Shown one piece after another: positions 9,905 to 23,339 of a DNA stretch of 64,000 nucleotides. The DNA is taken from contig QNGE01000848.1 of assembly GCA_008508345.1 (NCBI GenBank), positions 95,478 through 159,477 on the forward strand. The letters run 5' to 3'. The first letter of the stretch is position 1; every line of letters starts with the position of its first letter. Source of the stretch: Paragonimus westermani (Eukaryota; Platyhelminthes; Trematoda; Plagiorchiida; Troglotrematidae). The translations under genes were made by a program, and so were the position numbers. The notes below the pieces were generated by a model. The model saw only the letters and a list, made by a program, of their open reading frames with translations, was not told the origin of the DNA and made no database searches.

Positions 9905-12900
9905 ATTTAAGGTGATAAAGACAGGAGTCCACCTTTCCCTGCTTTCCGTTGGACAGTTTAGCGGTCGCGAAAGCATTCCGGTCAGTCTCAAGAGCTGTGG
10001 CGCATACTTCAACGTCACGTTCCTGTTGCGTTGCTTTCATCGCTTTGTCCATTTCGGCTCTTTCTCCGTTGCCTATCGAGCAGTCGATATCCTTGGTTGT
10101 TTGACCAGTCAGGACATCTACTCTGCGGGAAACAGTAGTCTTCACAACATTTAAGCCGTCTACTTCAACCAGGATGGACGCAACCACGAGCTCTTAATGC
10201 GGCCCTAGAGTCCGTGGTGGCTACATCTCAGTTAGATTGGTTATCATCGGCGTATTGTGCCATGTCTGTTTGTGGTGTACACGCGTACATGTCTGCGTTT
10301 CCTGTGGACTCCCAAAGCAGAGGGTCCGGGACGTTCATCTTGGGGTTGTCATCCCGTCCACGTTGTCAGTCAAATCACAAGTTCAACTAGCCAACATCGG
10401 GACGTCTCTCTGGTTAGTTTCGCCAAACGGTTACTCGACCCCCTTAATGTTCATGTTTGTCGCGTGACCAAGTGGCCAAATCGGCCAGCGGGAGCAAGGT
10501 GCTTAATCGGTCGGAGGTCATGCGTGCATCGATACGGGTGGGAAAAATGGCTCCACCAGACGTTGAATCCCTTCCTGTATGAATCATGCATCTCGCGTTA
10601 TCGCATACGTTCATGTCTCCATCGTTGAAGGCAGATATGCTCATTTTAAAGCAAACGGAGTCTATTTTAGAATTTAGTTTGGATCTCTATAATCCCTTAA
10701 CTATAACTGCGATATAATCATCCGCCAACAACGTGGTTATTAAGTTTTCTGTTATATCGTGTAGGGTATACATCCTCAAGGACCATATGTGCGCTCTGGG
10801 TTTGCTATAACTGCAGTGAAACTGAACTCTACTGCATGAAGAAAGTTGCCCTAATCCCGGCAATACCTCCTTAAGGTAATATAGACAGCTAATTTGAAAG
10901 ACCATCTGATCAGGGTCGAACCGCATCATAGCATCAGTGCACATGTTTTGGAACCCATGAGCCAGGTTTTACCCCAGGCAAAGTTGTCAGCCAGTCAAGA
11001 TTTGTTCTGACCTACAGTTTCTGACCGTTACCTACTCTGAAGACCTATCTTGGCGGCAAGAACTGATGGACTACCATAATTTGTTCATCCCTATAGTTCA
11101 TGGAGGAATGAGTGGGATAGTCAGAAGCACGCAAGTGCAAAATCAATCTTTCTAATGGTTGGGATCCACATCACAGCAGTTAAACCTCGTTCAAATTAAG
11201 ATCTCATTTAGGGACGTCGGACCTACGTGTTGTGATGAAGTGGTGTCTGCTTCACTACATCAAAACCGTTGGACATAATTACACAGACATTTCTGCTCGC
11301 TGCATTAACGTTCTGTGTGATGGGCATTTACATGTAGTTAGATAAAGCAGTAGGCTTGTGCTCAGCGGCACATAGTTTCGTGTTGATTCAGTCGACCTTT
11401 TTATCTATACAGATTGGGGTTAGATACCCCTAGCGCGTCTTGGTCATCATTACAGTTCATATTCAGCAAAGGGTAGTTTCGGGCTTAATATTCAGGACGT
11501 ATAGATGTCATGGCAGTTATCAACGACCCAGACCACATGATGCAATCCTTTTTGGCTATCAGTTAACTGTTCGTTGTCTACAGGCAATACCACCAGACGG
11601 ATATTTGTAAGCCGATCAACGAATCCTCCCAGTTTGGTTCATCCATCCTACTTGGAGTCAACCCTCCCGACCTATACTNTGGAGTCAACCCCTTCTAGTA
11701 TGTGATATCAGCGACGCGCGTTTATGCCTCAGTCTGTCCGCACCAGTTTGCTGGAGCTGTCTGCGACCACGCTGGGTCGGTTGTGCTTGCAGAACCACTT
11801 CGGACAGAGGCGATTATCGACCCTGCCCCGTCCACCACTAATCCAACTATTCTAGGCCTTGGCGATCCATCTGCGTGTTTCTCGGTCACATCCCCATCTG
11901 CGTCAGCCAACTGGCTTGATTTTACTTGCTGAAATAGGATAGGGTACATTCTGATCTAGGATCACTTCACAATAGTTCGTCGTTCCGGCCTGCTTGAGAT
12001 ATGTTGTTCCAGACTGAAGGTTTACACGTAATGTTTAACAGTGAAGTATGTGAATAAAAACAGATTCCACGTGCGATTCGTACAGTATACGACCTAAAGT
12101 GTGCACCACTTCTGCCTATCCTGATCACTGTCTGTTTGAGGTGCTGCGTCGTAAGAACTACTGTAGCCACTTCATTTGGGCGAAACACGATCGATTTGCT
12201 GAACTGGTGATTCATCCGGAATATACGTTTATCTTGAATAGGTTAAAAGCCATGCATTTTAATAGCTGGTTCTATTTATTCAGGGGAGTGACCGTACCAA
12301 CATTGATCAGTGATGTCTTCATGAGAGCAGACACTTCTACACTCGCTGGTGATGGATTACGACCATTCTCCATCAATTTGTTCAAAATGTGATTTTACCT
12401 TCAAGCTTCAAACAGTCTGCATTCATCTTAGGCACCACGGAAGTTGACATCGTTATTACTGCTGAGTTTTCGCGAGCGTCCATGATGAGCAGCGTATTAT
12501 GGTAATGAACTGAACAAGCAATTGGTATCCAAGGTGTACACAAAATCGACTTGAGCGGCTGACAGTGTTTCCACCGTGACAAACAAAGTGAGTGCTAGAA
12601 AACCTGAAATAAGCTGTGGTGGACAGGCTAGAGTTTTCTGTAAGTCTTTCAGACGAGAGAGGATCCATCGTTTGCTAACAAAGCCAAGGGTGATATCATT
12701 TACAAACAAAACAGCGTTCAATCACACAAAATTTGCACCGCAAGTAACGCTGGATTCACAGTGCAGTGGTCTGATTAACATCCTTGCAATTATTCTGAGA
12801 ATACACAGCTTTGAGGGGAAATACTTCGAAAGCAGGTGGTAGGATATCGAGATCGATAGGACAGAGAGGCGAACTGAAGGTGATTTGCAACTGAACGAAG

Positions 12901-14820
12901 CCCACTGATTAGAACAGGTCTGGACTTAAATAATAGGCTCGATTTGTTGCTGCGTCGATGGAACTGTGGACCATTCAATTTCGAGTCATTTCTGCAGAGG
13001 ATGAACTAATCTGGGCTAATTGATTGATCACTGCACCTGTTGTACGTTGTAACTAGTAGTTCTGAGACAGCTGGTTTCCTTTCTGCATACAAAGGTCCGT
13101 CCAAGAAATCAGTTAGTCTACACCTTTTTTTAGAGTCGTCATGATTCAGAACCCGCAGAATTCATCGGCGTGGACACGTAGCGCCATTCTACGGGTTGAA
13201 TCAACCCATGGATGAGAGCAAGTCTGTTGGTCACGAACGGTGGAAATCGTGTAGTGCTGTTCCGAATACATTGTGGAACAATCCGTGTGTGAATCAATCC
13301 GGTAGGTTACGTGGCTTATAAATCCTCAGTTCTGTTCGTACAAGGTACTAGCTCCATCCGAGAAATCGTTGTTGATTACACAAGTCCGACTGTTGACTTC
13401 CTATACGAGATGCACCTATGAATGAAACTTAAAATCTGTTCATCCGCAAACCGCGACTCCGTCGCCGTTATCGTAAGCATAGCAGAAAACGTTGATTAGA
13501 CAGTGTAGAATTAGGCTTTGTTTAAATGGCTTGTAACTGTTACCTTGCGTAGCTTCGCGAAGGTAGCAGCCCACTCCCTCGAATGGTTTCGATTGGCACC
13601 TGTAACTACATCATGTCAGCCTAATTCCTTACACAGTTGTAATAGTTTTGCGGTTAGGGACGAGGGTACAAGAGGATGTAAACGGGAGGGACGAACGACC
13701 GCATGTTCGTCTAGTCGTGTAAGAAGGAACCTGATGCATCCTTACACGTAGACTACCTTGAAGTCGCAATCTGGTCCAAAATTTCAGTGCGGTACGCAAC
13801 GTTTCGAAGTCATTCTCATTTTATTGTTAAATGCACCAAAGGAGGTCGCATTTTCAACGTCGTTACTTGTCCACCTAGTAAGATAAGATCCTCTCGAAAT
13901 TCGGGTCGCTTCTGTCTTGCTGCGGAAGCTAGGGGGACAATCGTCAACACAGGACATCGTGTAGTCGATAATTTCAAGTTTGAATAATAACTTGTCTTCG
14001 ATCGTTCGTTGAAGGTTGAGGTGTCCTCCAGACAGATACACACGCACATTCGGTGCTTTTCCGGCGGAATTCTGAGGATTTTATTCGATCACTCAACGCA
14101 TCGCGGTCTTCCTTTCAGACGCGGACGTGATGGAACCTAGCTTTGGTGTCCGAAACGGCAGCAAATCAGTAAAATCGAAAGCCAAAATGTCCCGAGCATT
14201 TCGTTGAACAGATCCGGACCCAGAAGTAGTTTGCTGTTGGTTTGATTGGAGCAGTCGAAAGCTGTTCTCAGCGTACCAGGCTCAGCTGCACTCGTCGCGG
14301 GGTGATGAGTCAGGTGCTGTGTGCCACTTAACAGTACTTCTTGTGTAACAGGTGAATTCGTTGACCCTTTCTTCAGAGACCCGATATGTCAAATTACGAC
14401 CGGCTTACTGATAGATAGAGGGGATGTTTTTCTATGAAATGTACCCGTCATGAGTTTCGGGGTCACCGAGTTCGTGCTTATTTATCTTGTTTAGATCGGT
14501 GCGGATGAAGTGATTTGAAATGTGACGGTTCACAGACGCGGTAGAGGACATTTTTACAGCTGACGATCCTAGCAACATCCAATCAAATAATGTTCGGTGT
14601 TTTTCCGAACAGGCGTGATCAGTGTGAGGCGTTGATGTTTCTTCATTATCACCAACTTCAAAATATATAGTATAGTTTTCCAATGAGACTCTTATGTTTG
14701 ACACTTCGTACTACCGGTTGGTTAGCCAGACTAAAACACATTTTAAACCAGTTCCAGACAAGCGCTTTGAATACCTAGAAAAGTCAACCATGTTCTTACA
14801 GATTAGTTCTTTTTTTCTCT
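9905..14820. other. no recognisable gene; one possible exon near 11.7-11.9 kb
   Basis: Several short open frames were read on both strands without recognising a family. A single N at 11680 is a contig join, with TGGAGTCAACCC on both sides (about 11654-11665 and 11681-11692). The GC-richer block 11722-11945 is listed separately. Confidence 0.4.
11722..11937 (-). CDS. possible terminal exon, unrecognised product
   Basis: The minus strand has a reasonable acceptor (CCTATTTCAG) and then about 71 residues to a stop, with content such as DADGDVTEKHADGSPRPRI and VDGAGSIIASVRSGS. The block is GC-richer than its surroundings, which hints at coding. The plus strand is open over the same block, so the strand is uncertain. 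It is not in phase with the last identified DGK exon. I do not recognise the protein. Confidence 0.2.
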   Translation of the reverse strand, partial: LFQQVKSSQLADADGDVTEKHADGSPRPRIVGLVVDGAGSIIASVRSGSASTTDPAWSQTAPANWCGQTEA

Positions 14821-14934
14821 AGGCGGTGTAGGTTTGAACAGACTACTTATAGCTGTGGCATGGTTTGCAGCGACACCAATGATGAACGGTTTGCTATTTG
14901 GGTTAATCAATGGTTTACCTTTTAGTTACGTCTG
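14821..14934 (+). CDS. possible membrane-protein exon just before an RTE insertion
   Basis: A strong acceptor (TTCTTTTTTTCTCTAG) is followed by a hydrophobic open frame reading GVGLNRLLIAVAWFAATPM then MNGLLFGLINGLPFSYVWG, which could form one or two membrane segments. The frame then runs into RTE sequence. No convincing donor was seen before the RTE begins, and I do not recognise the family. It may be chance or an exon interrupted by the insertion. Confidence 0.22.
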
Positions 14935-15932
14935 GGGGAGTTTTATGCCATACTTGCTTCAGGGAACACTAGCAAAGAGTTTAAGCTTATCCGTGCCACT
15001 GGTCCCAGGCGACCGTCTGTCAGTGAAGCTATCAGCGAGACAGATGGCACATTTATCTATAATAAGTCCAGAAGGTCAGAACGATGAGCAGAACACTTTG
15101 AGGGCCAGTTTAACTGGCCTCCTGCTTTTACCGCGTTGCCGACACAAACTTGTGATGTAGTGCCATGGTCGGTAGACTTGGATCCACCCAATGAGACTGA
15201 GGTCCGCAATTGCATTGCGGGTTTCAGGCGTAATAAGGCTGCTGGTCCAGATGACCTCATGCCGGCACTTTTCAGAGAAGGGGAAGAGGTGTTAGTAGAG
15301 ACTTTGACTTGTGTGGATGACGGAAACTATCCCCTTGAGTTGGGGTCATATAGTTCCTATATTCAGGAAAGTTTTCAGGGGTTCTCGCGAAAACCACTGA
15401 GGAGCTAGTTTGACCCCAGTCATTTATAGGGTTCTGGCATCCATTATACTTCGCCGACTCATCGCAGTTCGGGAAGTAAAGATTAGGGAAGAACAGGCAG
15501 GGTTTCCTCCCGGGCGGGGATGTATGGATCACGTTTTCACTCTTCCTCAAATTCTGGAGCAGCGTCATGTATATCGCCGACCGACAATTGTTGTGTTTCT
15601 CGACTATAAAGGTGCGTTCGATTCAGTGGATCGATCTACACTTTTAGAGTCGCTCAAACACGGAGGTGTGCCGACTAAGTTCGTGAACATACTGCCGGCA
15701 CTTTATTCCCACACTTCAGCTCAGGTTAGGGTTTACAGTGACAGTTTCATCACCATGAGCGACGTACCTCGAGGCTGTCCGCCCTCACCATTTTCGTTTA
15801 ATTTCGCTATAGACGAAATAATGGAGGATTGCCTCCGGCACTCACAAGATGCCGACGTGGACCTTTTACCTGATGAAAGACTGACCGATCTTGATTATGC
15901 TGACGACAAGGTGTTGCTGTTTGACAACTTTC
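14935..15932 (+). mobile_element. RTE-like retrotransposon, reverse transcriptase region (5'-truncated)
   Basis: The best RTE copy in the window. From about 14950 the frame gives ASGNTSKEFKLIRATGPRRP, then DLDPPNETEVRNCIAGFRRN and KAAGPDD (linker before the RT). From about 15349 a second frame gives IVPIFRKVF, LTPVIYRVLASIILRRL, EEQAGFPPGRGCMDHVFTL, TIVVFLDYKGAFDSVDRS and DVPRGCPPSPFSFNFAIDEI. The palm motif YADD (15892-15909 region) is intact, as is the FLDYKGAFD aspartate. In-frame stops near 15080 and 15386 and a frame change near 15300-15350 make it non-functional. The element runs into the assembly gap. Confidence 0.9.
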
Positions 15933-16536
15933 NNNNNNNNNNNNNNNNNNNNNNNNNNNNNNNNNNNNNNNNNNNNNNNNNNNNNNNNNNNNNNNNNNNN
16001 NNNNNNNNNNNNNNNNNNNNNNNNNNNNNNNNNNNNNNNNNNNNNNNNNNNNNNNNNNNNNNNNNNNNNNNNNNNNNNNNNNNNNNNNNNNNNNNNNNNN
16101 NNNNNNNNNNNNNNNNNNNNNNNNNNNNNNNNNNNNNNNNNNNNNNNNNNNNNNNNNNNNNNNNNNNNNNNNNNNNNNNNNNNNNNNNNNNNNNNNNNNN
16201 NNNNNNNNNNNNNNNNNNNNNNNNNNNNNNNNNNNNNNNNNNNNNNNNNNNNNNNNNNNNNNNNNNNNNNNNNNNNNNNNNNNNNNNNNNNNNNNNNNNN
16301 NNNNNNNNNNNNNNNNNNNNNNNNNNNNNNNNNNNNNNNNNNNNNNNNNNNNNNNNNNNNNNNNNNNNNNNNNNNNNNNNNNNNNNNNNNNNNNNNNNNN
16401 NNNNNNNNNNNNNNNNNNNNNNNNNNNNNNNNNNNNNNNNNNNNNNNNNNNNNNNNNNNNNNNNNNNNNNNNNNNNNNNNNNNNNNNNNNNNNNNNNNNN
16501 NNNNNNNNNNNNNNNNNNNNNNNNNNNNNNNNNNNN
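15933..16536. other. assembly gap (604 N)
   Basis: Undetermined bases. The gap lies inside the RTE element, between the YADD motif and the (ATG)n tail, so the missing sequence is probably the thumb, C-terminal domain and 3' UTR. Confidence 0.95.
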
Positions 16537-16560
16537 ATGATGATGATGATGATGATGGTG
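16537..16560 (+). repeat. (ATG)n tail of the RTE element
   Basis: Seven ATG triplets followed by GTG and ATA sit directly after the gap. The same type of triplet tail ends the RTE copies at 122-139 and 2722-2735. Confidence 0.7.
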
Positions 16561-16562
16561 AT

Positions 16563-19500
16563 ACTGAACTTCAGAAACGGTCCTACACGACTTCCTACGC
16601 CATAATCCAGCATGTCACACAAGAACAGTGAGAACAAACGCGTGGCAGATAAAACTGTTTTCAGTCGAATGTTTTCGTGCCCTCTTTCTTTACGTATGTA
16701 TGTATTTCAATAGGAAACCTATAAAACTAACATAGATTATATTCTGTGACCAGTAGGTGAAGAAAGACAGCGAGAATTGGGAATGTGTTGACGCTAGTGT
16801 GTGGCTTGCGTTTGTTGGGACTGTTCTCAGTTGCTTGTACAGACGAGACATGCAAGGTGTGTGGACGCATCCAGAAGCCGGTTATTGTTGGTGGTGTCAT
16901 AGCGGTGCAGCGATAGTCGTAACGAGCTAATTTGAGTAATTCAGAAGGATTTAGTTAGAATTGTCTTTGTGGTTATGTTGGATGGAAGTGGCCAACTGAG
17001 CCAAAGAAGGTAGATTTTTAGATGCGCTTCCTGAGTAGTTCCTGGGAGTTGTGAGCATTTGAATGAAAAATTGTAGGTTGTGCACTGTTCGGTCACACTC
17101 GATATCGTTGATGCGGCGGATTTATACTGTTACTCTGTCGCTCCCATGAGAGACTAAGAACAGCAACTCCTCTCCTGTAAATTTAAAAAGAAAAGTGTCG
17201 CTTGATGTTTACACTACATTTGGCTAGAATTAATTGTCAAGTTAAACAGCAACGCAGTCAGGCTTATGCAACTTTTGCTACCAACACTGACACAGACTGC
17301 GATAAGTGCATGCAAAACAGAACTCAGTCAAAATTACAATGACTGCGACTGAAACCAGTAAGCAATTCTTTCCTGCAAAAAACTTAAGAATGATGGTTAC
17401 AACGTTCTGTTGCATGGCTAGTAATATATCTGTTTCCGTTCCATCTTTAAAAGTGTGTAAGATTACGTTGCTGAACGTCATATGCAGATCAGAATTGACG
17501 GACACATATCAAGGTGGGTCAAACAGCAATTTGAATGACCAACCCTTGTGTGTATTGCCAATTGCCACTATTATCACCCGGGCATACGGCAGCCATAGCT
17601 AAGCACTTATCATCGAATTATTAGCAATTTAACATGGCGCTCGTGTTCAAGGTCACATTCACATTAAGATTCAGGTGGGACCGAAACTTTAGGAATATTT
17701 CTCGTCGTTGTTCATATGAGTGTACTTGGTTTGAGTAGATGCAGAATTATATGTAAATGGAAAATTATATCAATTGGTCTGACGCTGGTGAACCCGATTG
17801 CGGGTCGACCAGTAATGCTGAAGCGACTGATGCAGTAATCCCCGCTGTACTAGCCACGTTATAAACAACAGGATAAATTAATATGGAGAGAATAATGTAT
17901 GAAGCTGGATGATTTGGAAGTTACCGGCTAGAGTAAGCGGTGAAAGCGGGTGAGAAGACAGATGGTAAGCATTAACTATACAACATAAATCAATATATAA
18001 GGAGTACTGGAGGCATGGAAAATAAGTCATCCATACAAAAGCTAATTGACTCACTCTCTCATACATCAACTACATCTTGTGTATTCGAAGTGGACTGTTT
18101 GTCACTCATATTACCATGGCAGTGGCAGAGAAAAACTGCGGCGGATGACAACCGTTTTGTTCGGTCGATTGGGTTCGTTTGCCTAACGGACTTCAAAATA
18201 CACATTTTCTTCGTTCAAACGTTTACCTTATCTGAGTACTGGACAGTTAGGTGCAGCAATTTGCTCTGAGTAATTTGTCCATTTGTATACAGTTAATTGA
18301 CCACTTGTACTCACAATCTTCCTGGTTGCCAAACCTATCATTCATTGTTGATGTCTCAGCCGACCACTGTGAAGTTCACAGATAGCAACCACTGGCTTGA
18401 TACAGAAGAATTAGAGCAGGTACAATTAGGTTGATCAGTGCGTTTCTCCATCAGGATAAGGATTCCCGTCACACAGTCTAACTACAGACGTTATGAGAAA
18501 CGATGGCTTATTGGGTGCGGTGACCGTTATTTGCCCGAGTGAAAACAATTGGCGAAGCATAGGAATGAATTTCTCAATGAGGCTTGTAGCGTAGCTTCAA
18601 TCTCACCCACATACTCGGTTTGTTGACCAGACGCTGACACTTTTATGTTAACTGGTTGAATTTTAATGTACGATTCCGGTCAATTCTCCACTCCAGCTCT
18701 GAGGACTAATTTTTGCTTCGTGATTGTATGACAGCTAAAATTTCATGTAAATAGGTTCGTAACCGCACGTCCTGCAGCTGAAACTCAGGCTGGAATGAAG
18801 ACGGTTTCTGTGAAAGCAACTTGAGGTCTATTCACTGGCAACAAAGTTTTAAACTCCTAGGTCAGACTCCAAGAGCGTTTGATTTGTGCTCATCACCCAG
18901 TTTACTCCTTATCCTTGTTCGTAGGCCGTGAACTCACCGATTTCTCTTCTCGGGTTCTGATCTGTACATCGGTAAAACCCGATTGTGGAGTGCAAACCTA
19001 CAGCGCACTTAGTTATCGTTGAGATCATAGATCTACAATTTTCTTGTTCACTCTATTTTGACGTTATACTGCAGAGCTCCATTCACTCGGTATGCTGTTC
19101 GATTTTAACGCTGTATTCAAAATCTTTTCTTTCGTTGTGTCTTCTTGTCCAATTGATTGAAATTTTACTGCTCCAACTAAACTGTTTCTTCAAATGTATG
19201 GTTAGACTATTTCTGTGATAGGTAACACAGTTCTGACTACCGAAGGTATGCATTTGCAATACTCAGGCCGATATTGTTTCTAAAATGATTGAACGTAATT
19301 ACCTGAGTTGGTTTGATAAACAGGTTATTAGTAATTGACTCAATGTCACTGAGAGGTCTCACAGTTTCCACAATGACAAGTCAGCTTTGCATATCTGAAA
19401 TTAGTTGGCTGATTCATTTGGAACGTATAGAGTGGGTTAAAAGCGAGCAAACTACTTGCCAGCGCTCAATCCACACTAGTTGGACATATGCTAACTATTC

Positions 19501-21903
19501 CAGTGGTTGCATTAAAAAATTGTTCCGCTACACGGGGACAAATAAAACAATTTCTTGCTGCTTGTTATTGTTTTCTGCTGGGGATTGATTGCTTATTTGT
19601 CTTTTCTGAGTGACAGCCAATCCCTTTTTTTTAGTTCATCTGCCTCAACACAATTCCTTGAGCACAAACAATGACTGTCGAAGTCAAACGAAATCTAAGG
19701 TCTATTTTAGTGTAGAAAGTAGGTAAATTAATAGTTTGGTTAGTGAAATCCCGGTTATGTCCATTAGTCCTTTATTGTGCACGGATGTTCAAATGATCTC
19801 AGTTACTGACTACTTCATCAGTAATAAGTAGTTTATTACAACCTGTTCGATCACCTAACCCAAATCCTGTGGAACATATACCCCGTGACAAATTCTACAG
19901 CCATTTTACGTTCCATGGTTATCCTCCCATTACGATAGTTCTTCACAAAAATCAATCAAGTACCCGGACAGCGCTGTGTGCTGAGCTTTGTTCGATTAGC
20001 TTGTATAGATGATGCTTTTTAATCAAGAATAGAAAAAATTGGCTGTGACAAAATTATACAACCACATTAAGCTGCATGATATCCTGAAACACTAAAGCAA
20101 TGTCGATTGGATGTCAAATGCTCAGAGAAAATGATGCAGCTAATCGTTCTGTTACCGGGTTGTTGTACATGTACTATGTGTGTGAGCTCATCTGTGACTA
20201 GCACTGTGTTTCGCTTTCGTTGTGCTCACATCGTAAAAGGGAATATGGGCTGATAGCTGCGAGGAAGGTTTTAATGCTCTGATAGGTGTAGCCGAATATA
20301 CGCGTGATTGTCAGAGTAATCCAAAGATCCTGAGCTGCTGTCTGACACTATTTGTAAAGACTGAACTGCCGTGCGGATTTGAGGATTTATAAATGTGAGT
20401 TGGTCGATGAATATTACGATCGTCCTTCAAGACGAAAGAAAGTATCCCAGGAAGCAAACTGACGTTTAAACACAGTAATTCCGACTGCTTCATTGGACAG
20501 ATACCAAACAGACTTCGTGTTTCCAACTGTAAGGACATCATTAAAGCTATCTTGATTAATCAGTGGCAGAGAGAACATTGCTTGTCGATTGAAGTTAAGG
20601 TTTACTATGCTCATCAAGAGTATTCTATTTGTTTTATTAATGGAACGACATTAATCTTCATGCGCCCAATGCAAGAAACCACAAAAAAAGTAAATGTGCT
20701 GCAAACGGTGCACTGACAAAAGACATTCTTCTCATGAGAGACTTTCAGCTCCTAACCGGGTGAACTGGCCTTGTTCGATAACAATCAAGGCGCCCGATCG
20801 TACGTACAGACACTCGAACACTCTGATGCTTACTATTTCTTATAACTGACAAGGAGCTGTAATTCTCCAGTAAGATGATGCTTTAGTTTGTTCGTCGTAC
20901 ATTACTAGGGCTTGGCTACTTCTAAAAGGGAGCAAGATTTTGGATTGGTTGGTCATCATTTCTAATCTCAATTTCATGTCAAGTATGTGAAAATACCAGG
21001 ATGTGCAACTTAAATCATATTTCGCTAACGTAGAACAGTTATAAAAGAGTTTAGGCTCACGCATGATGCAGCGTTTCGTTAGAAGTGTATCCAGTCGTTG
21101 TATCGATACACTGAGAAGAAATGAAGGAATTACAGTGTACAGAATTCCCGTAAAATCTTATCACGGTCATTTCCAATATTTCATTTTTTTGAGGGCTATT
21201 GAATAACAGGTTATCCTGTTGTTTCCTAGCGGGATGTACTCGTTCTTTAAAAAGAATCGTAGCTGATAACCCCATACCAAATAGAACATTGCTAGAAAAG
21301 ATGTGATGGTAGCATAAAATTGCCATGGGATATAAATATATTCTTGATCGAATAAATCCCATGACAACGGATCTGCACATACTCTGCGATTTGAAGTTAA
21401 AGACCGCATGGCAATAAAATCAATAGCGCGTTGTCAAGTTTGTCAAAAGTAAACGGAAACGAGAAAGTGCAATATTAACCATCACAGGTCGACTAATTTG
21501 GCATTGTTGTACGGCGGTAAAATCACCGTCATCATCGGAGCAAATCCGTAATGACTGAGTCAGTCTCTTTCGTCCAGCAGTCTGGACGTTCAACATATTA
21601 TGTCCCCTAAATATGTGAGCTTATAAAGGAAGTGCCAGTTTTAAGAACCATAGGTATTTTACAGATTACCTACGAAATCGATACAGATACACGAGTGGTC
21701 ACGCATTTGGTGTATAGAATCGTGAGCGAGAATCGCACATCCTAGATATCTTGCCCACACTGACTCAGTCAGACTGGTCGAATGGGTCTGTACATCACGA
21801 TATAAGCAACTGGTCACAATTTACTTATTTTTACAACGGTAAAAATTCTCACTGTAACGACACACCGACGCGCTCATCATGCAGTAGACATTAGTCCACT
21901 CAC
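16563..21903. other. region downstream of the last identified DGK exon; no gene recognised
   Basis: The final DGK exon (expected to start with two bases completing a codon and to encode roughly 10-25 residues) should be on the minus strand here or below. One acceptor near 21384 is in the right phase but its translation does not resemble a DGK tail. Other short open frames are unrecognised. Confidence 0.4.
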
Positions 21904-22067
21904 TTTGCAAATAGTGCGCCAACTGACGATCATTTACATCGCATGCCAATCTCTTTGGCCTCTTGCCGTTTGCATCACGCACCGCCGGACACGCACCTGC
22001 TTGTACGAGAAGTTGGCAGATTTTTTGGCGTCCACTGGCAGCAGCTTTGTGAAGTGCTGTTTGACCT
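21904..22067 (-). CDS. dgkz/dgki-like: DGK exon: second ankyrin repeat
   Basis: The 164-nt exon begins after CCCTTTAAAACAG with one base completing a Lys codon, then reads GQTALHKAAASGRQKICQLL, VQAGACPAVRDANGKRPKRL and ACDVNDRQLAHYLQ before a GTGAGT donor. It aligns closely with GETALHKAACQRNRAVCQLL, VDAGASLRKTDSKGKTPQER and DPDLAAYLE of vertebrate type IV DGKs. One base is left over for a further exon, so the C-terminus is not here. The opposite strand is also open but is a shadow. Confidence 0.93.
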
Positions 22068-23263
22068 CTGTTTTAAAGGGGTGCACAGTCGATATATTGA
22101 TCGAAACACTTGGTTTTCCCACATTTCTTGAGAAAAAACACTTTCAGATGTTGCACGTGTTAGAAGGCTGATCTCAAAACTGAACCTACGCATAGAAATG
22201 ATACGTGGCAGAGGTGGTTGCGAATTGCAATGATTTCACTAAGAAAATAAATCAATTTCTGTTAGTGTAAATTTAATTTTGATCTCATTACTTCTCGATT
22301 TGATGGATCTCCGGAAGCACAGACATTTATTCAGGATTTTGTTTTGGAAGTCTTTCAGTAGCCTGACTTGAACACAGAAAAGCATAAACAAGAGAGAAAA
22401 AAGGATTTTCAACTTGAGATATACATGAAAATGAACGGCAACTATTGCTATCATTGTTCACTGTAACAGAGTCGGTTAAATGCCGATTGACGAGTCCACA
22501 AGATGTGTAAGATAGTAACTAAATTGCACGAAAATCATTTACCTAACAACTGATGCTGAGGTCAGTTATGTGGTATCTTTCTCATACCTTTTGACCTGGT
22601 CATAAGCCATATTTTGAGACCAGGTTAGCTCGAGATTTACACCACTGTCTATTAGTCACATGGTAGTGGACGTATGCGTCCGTTATCATCGTTATTGCTT
22701 TAGAGGTCTCATTAACCAACGGTTTCCAATCGACTGTTGATATTCTATCGCAATGCAATAAGTACTTTATGTGAAAAATCTTGTACTACACATGAGTGCC
22801 GTTTCCAAAGATATGATCCAGGTGGGCTGGAAAAATAACTCCACACATCTAAAGTAACAACACTCATGCGAGTGTGTTCTCGAACTTCGAGAAAAGTCAG
22901 AGCAAGATAATCCAAAAAATGACCAACCCTATAGAGGAAGATTGAAAGAAGCAGGATTTTCCATTCAGAAACAACTTTGGCGCAGTGCATTTCGGAAAAT
23001 TTATGTAGTCTCGCACACAAATACTACTGAAGTCAGAGGTAAAAGTTTTCTACCCATTGTTGCAATACGTTTCGAATATACTGCGTATGTTATGATGACT
23101 TGGCGGCGTTACTGTCGTGTGTAAATATGAGTACTATTACGCATGTTGGAGGGGTTAAATTACATTTGACCAAATTGTGATTGGAAGAAGCAAATCACGG
23201 ATGATTATGTCATTTTCCTCCCCCCTTTCCATCGTCATCGCCACCACTGCCATCATCATCACT

Positions 23264-23290
23264 GTCACCACCACCACCACCACCACCACC

Positions 23291-23339
<49 letters not shown>
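23264..23339. repeat. compound trinucleotide microsatellite (CAC)n(CAT)n
   Basis: About 13 CAC/ACC triplets followed by about 11 CAT triplets, in the last identified DGK intron. The minus strand reads as long Met and Val runs, which is not a gene. It could be the triplet tail of an RTE copy on the minus strand, but the adjacent sequence does not match the other RTE ends. Confidence 0.85.

Noticed and set aside
15410..16637. Open frames running through the N gap on both strands
   Set aside because: Their length is an artefact of undetermined bases; only the RTE part before 15933 is real sequence.
21290..21383. Candidate last DGK exon after acceptor CAAATCGCAG
   Set aside because: Phase fits but the translation does not resemble a DGK C-terminus and the pyrimidine tract is weak.
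23155..23337. Open frame encoding Met and Val runs
   Set aside because: Translation of a trinucleotide microsatellite.
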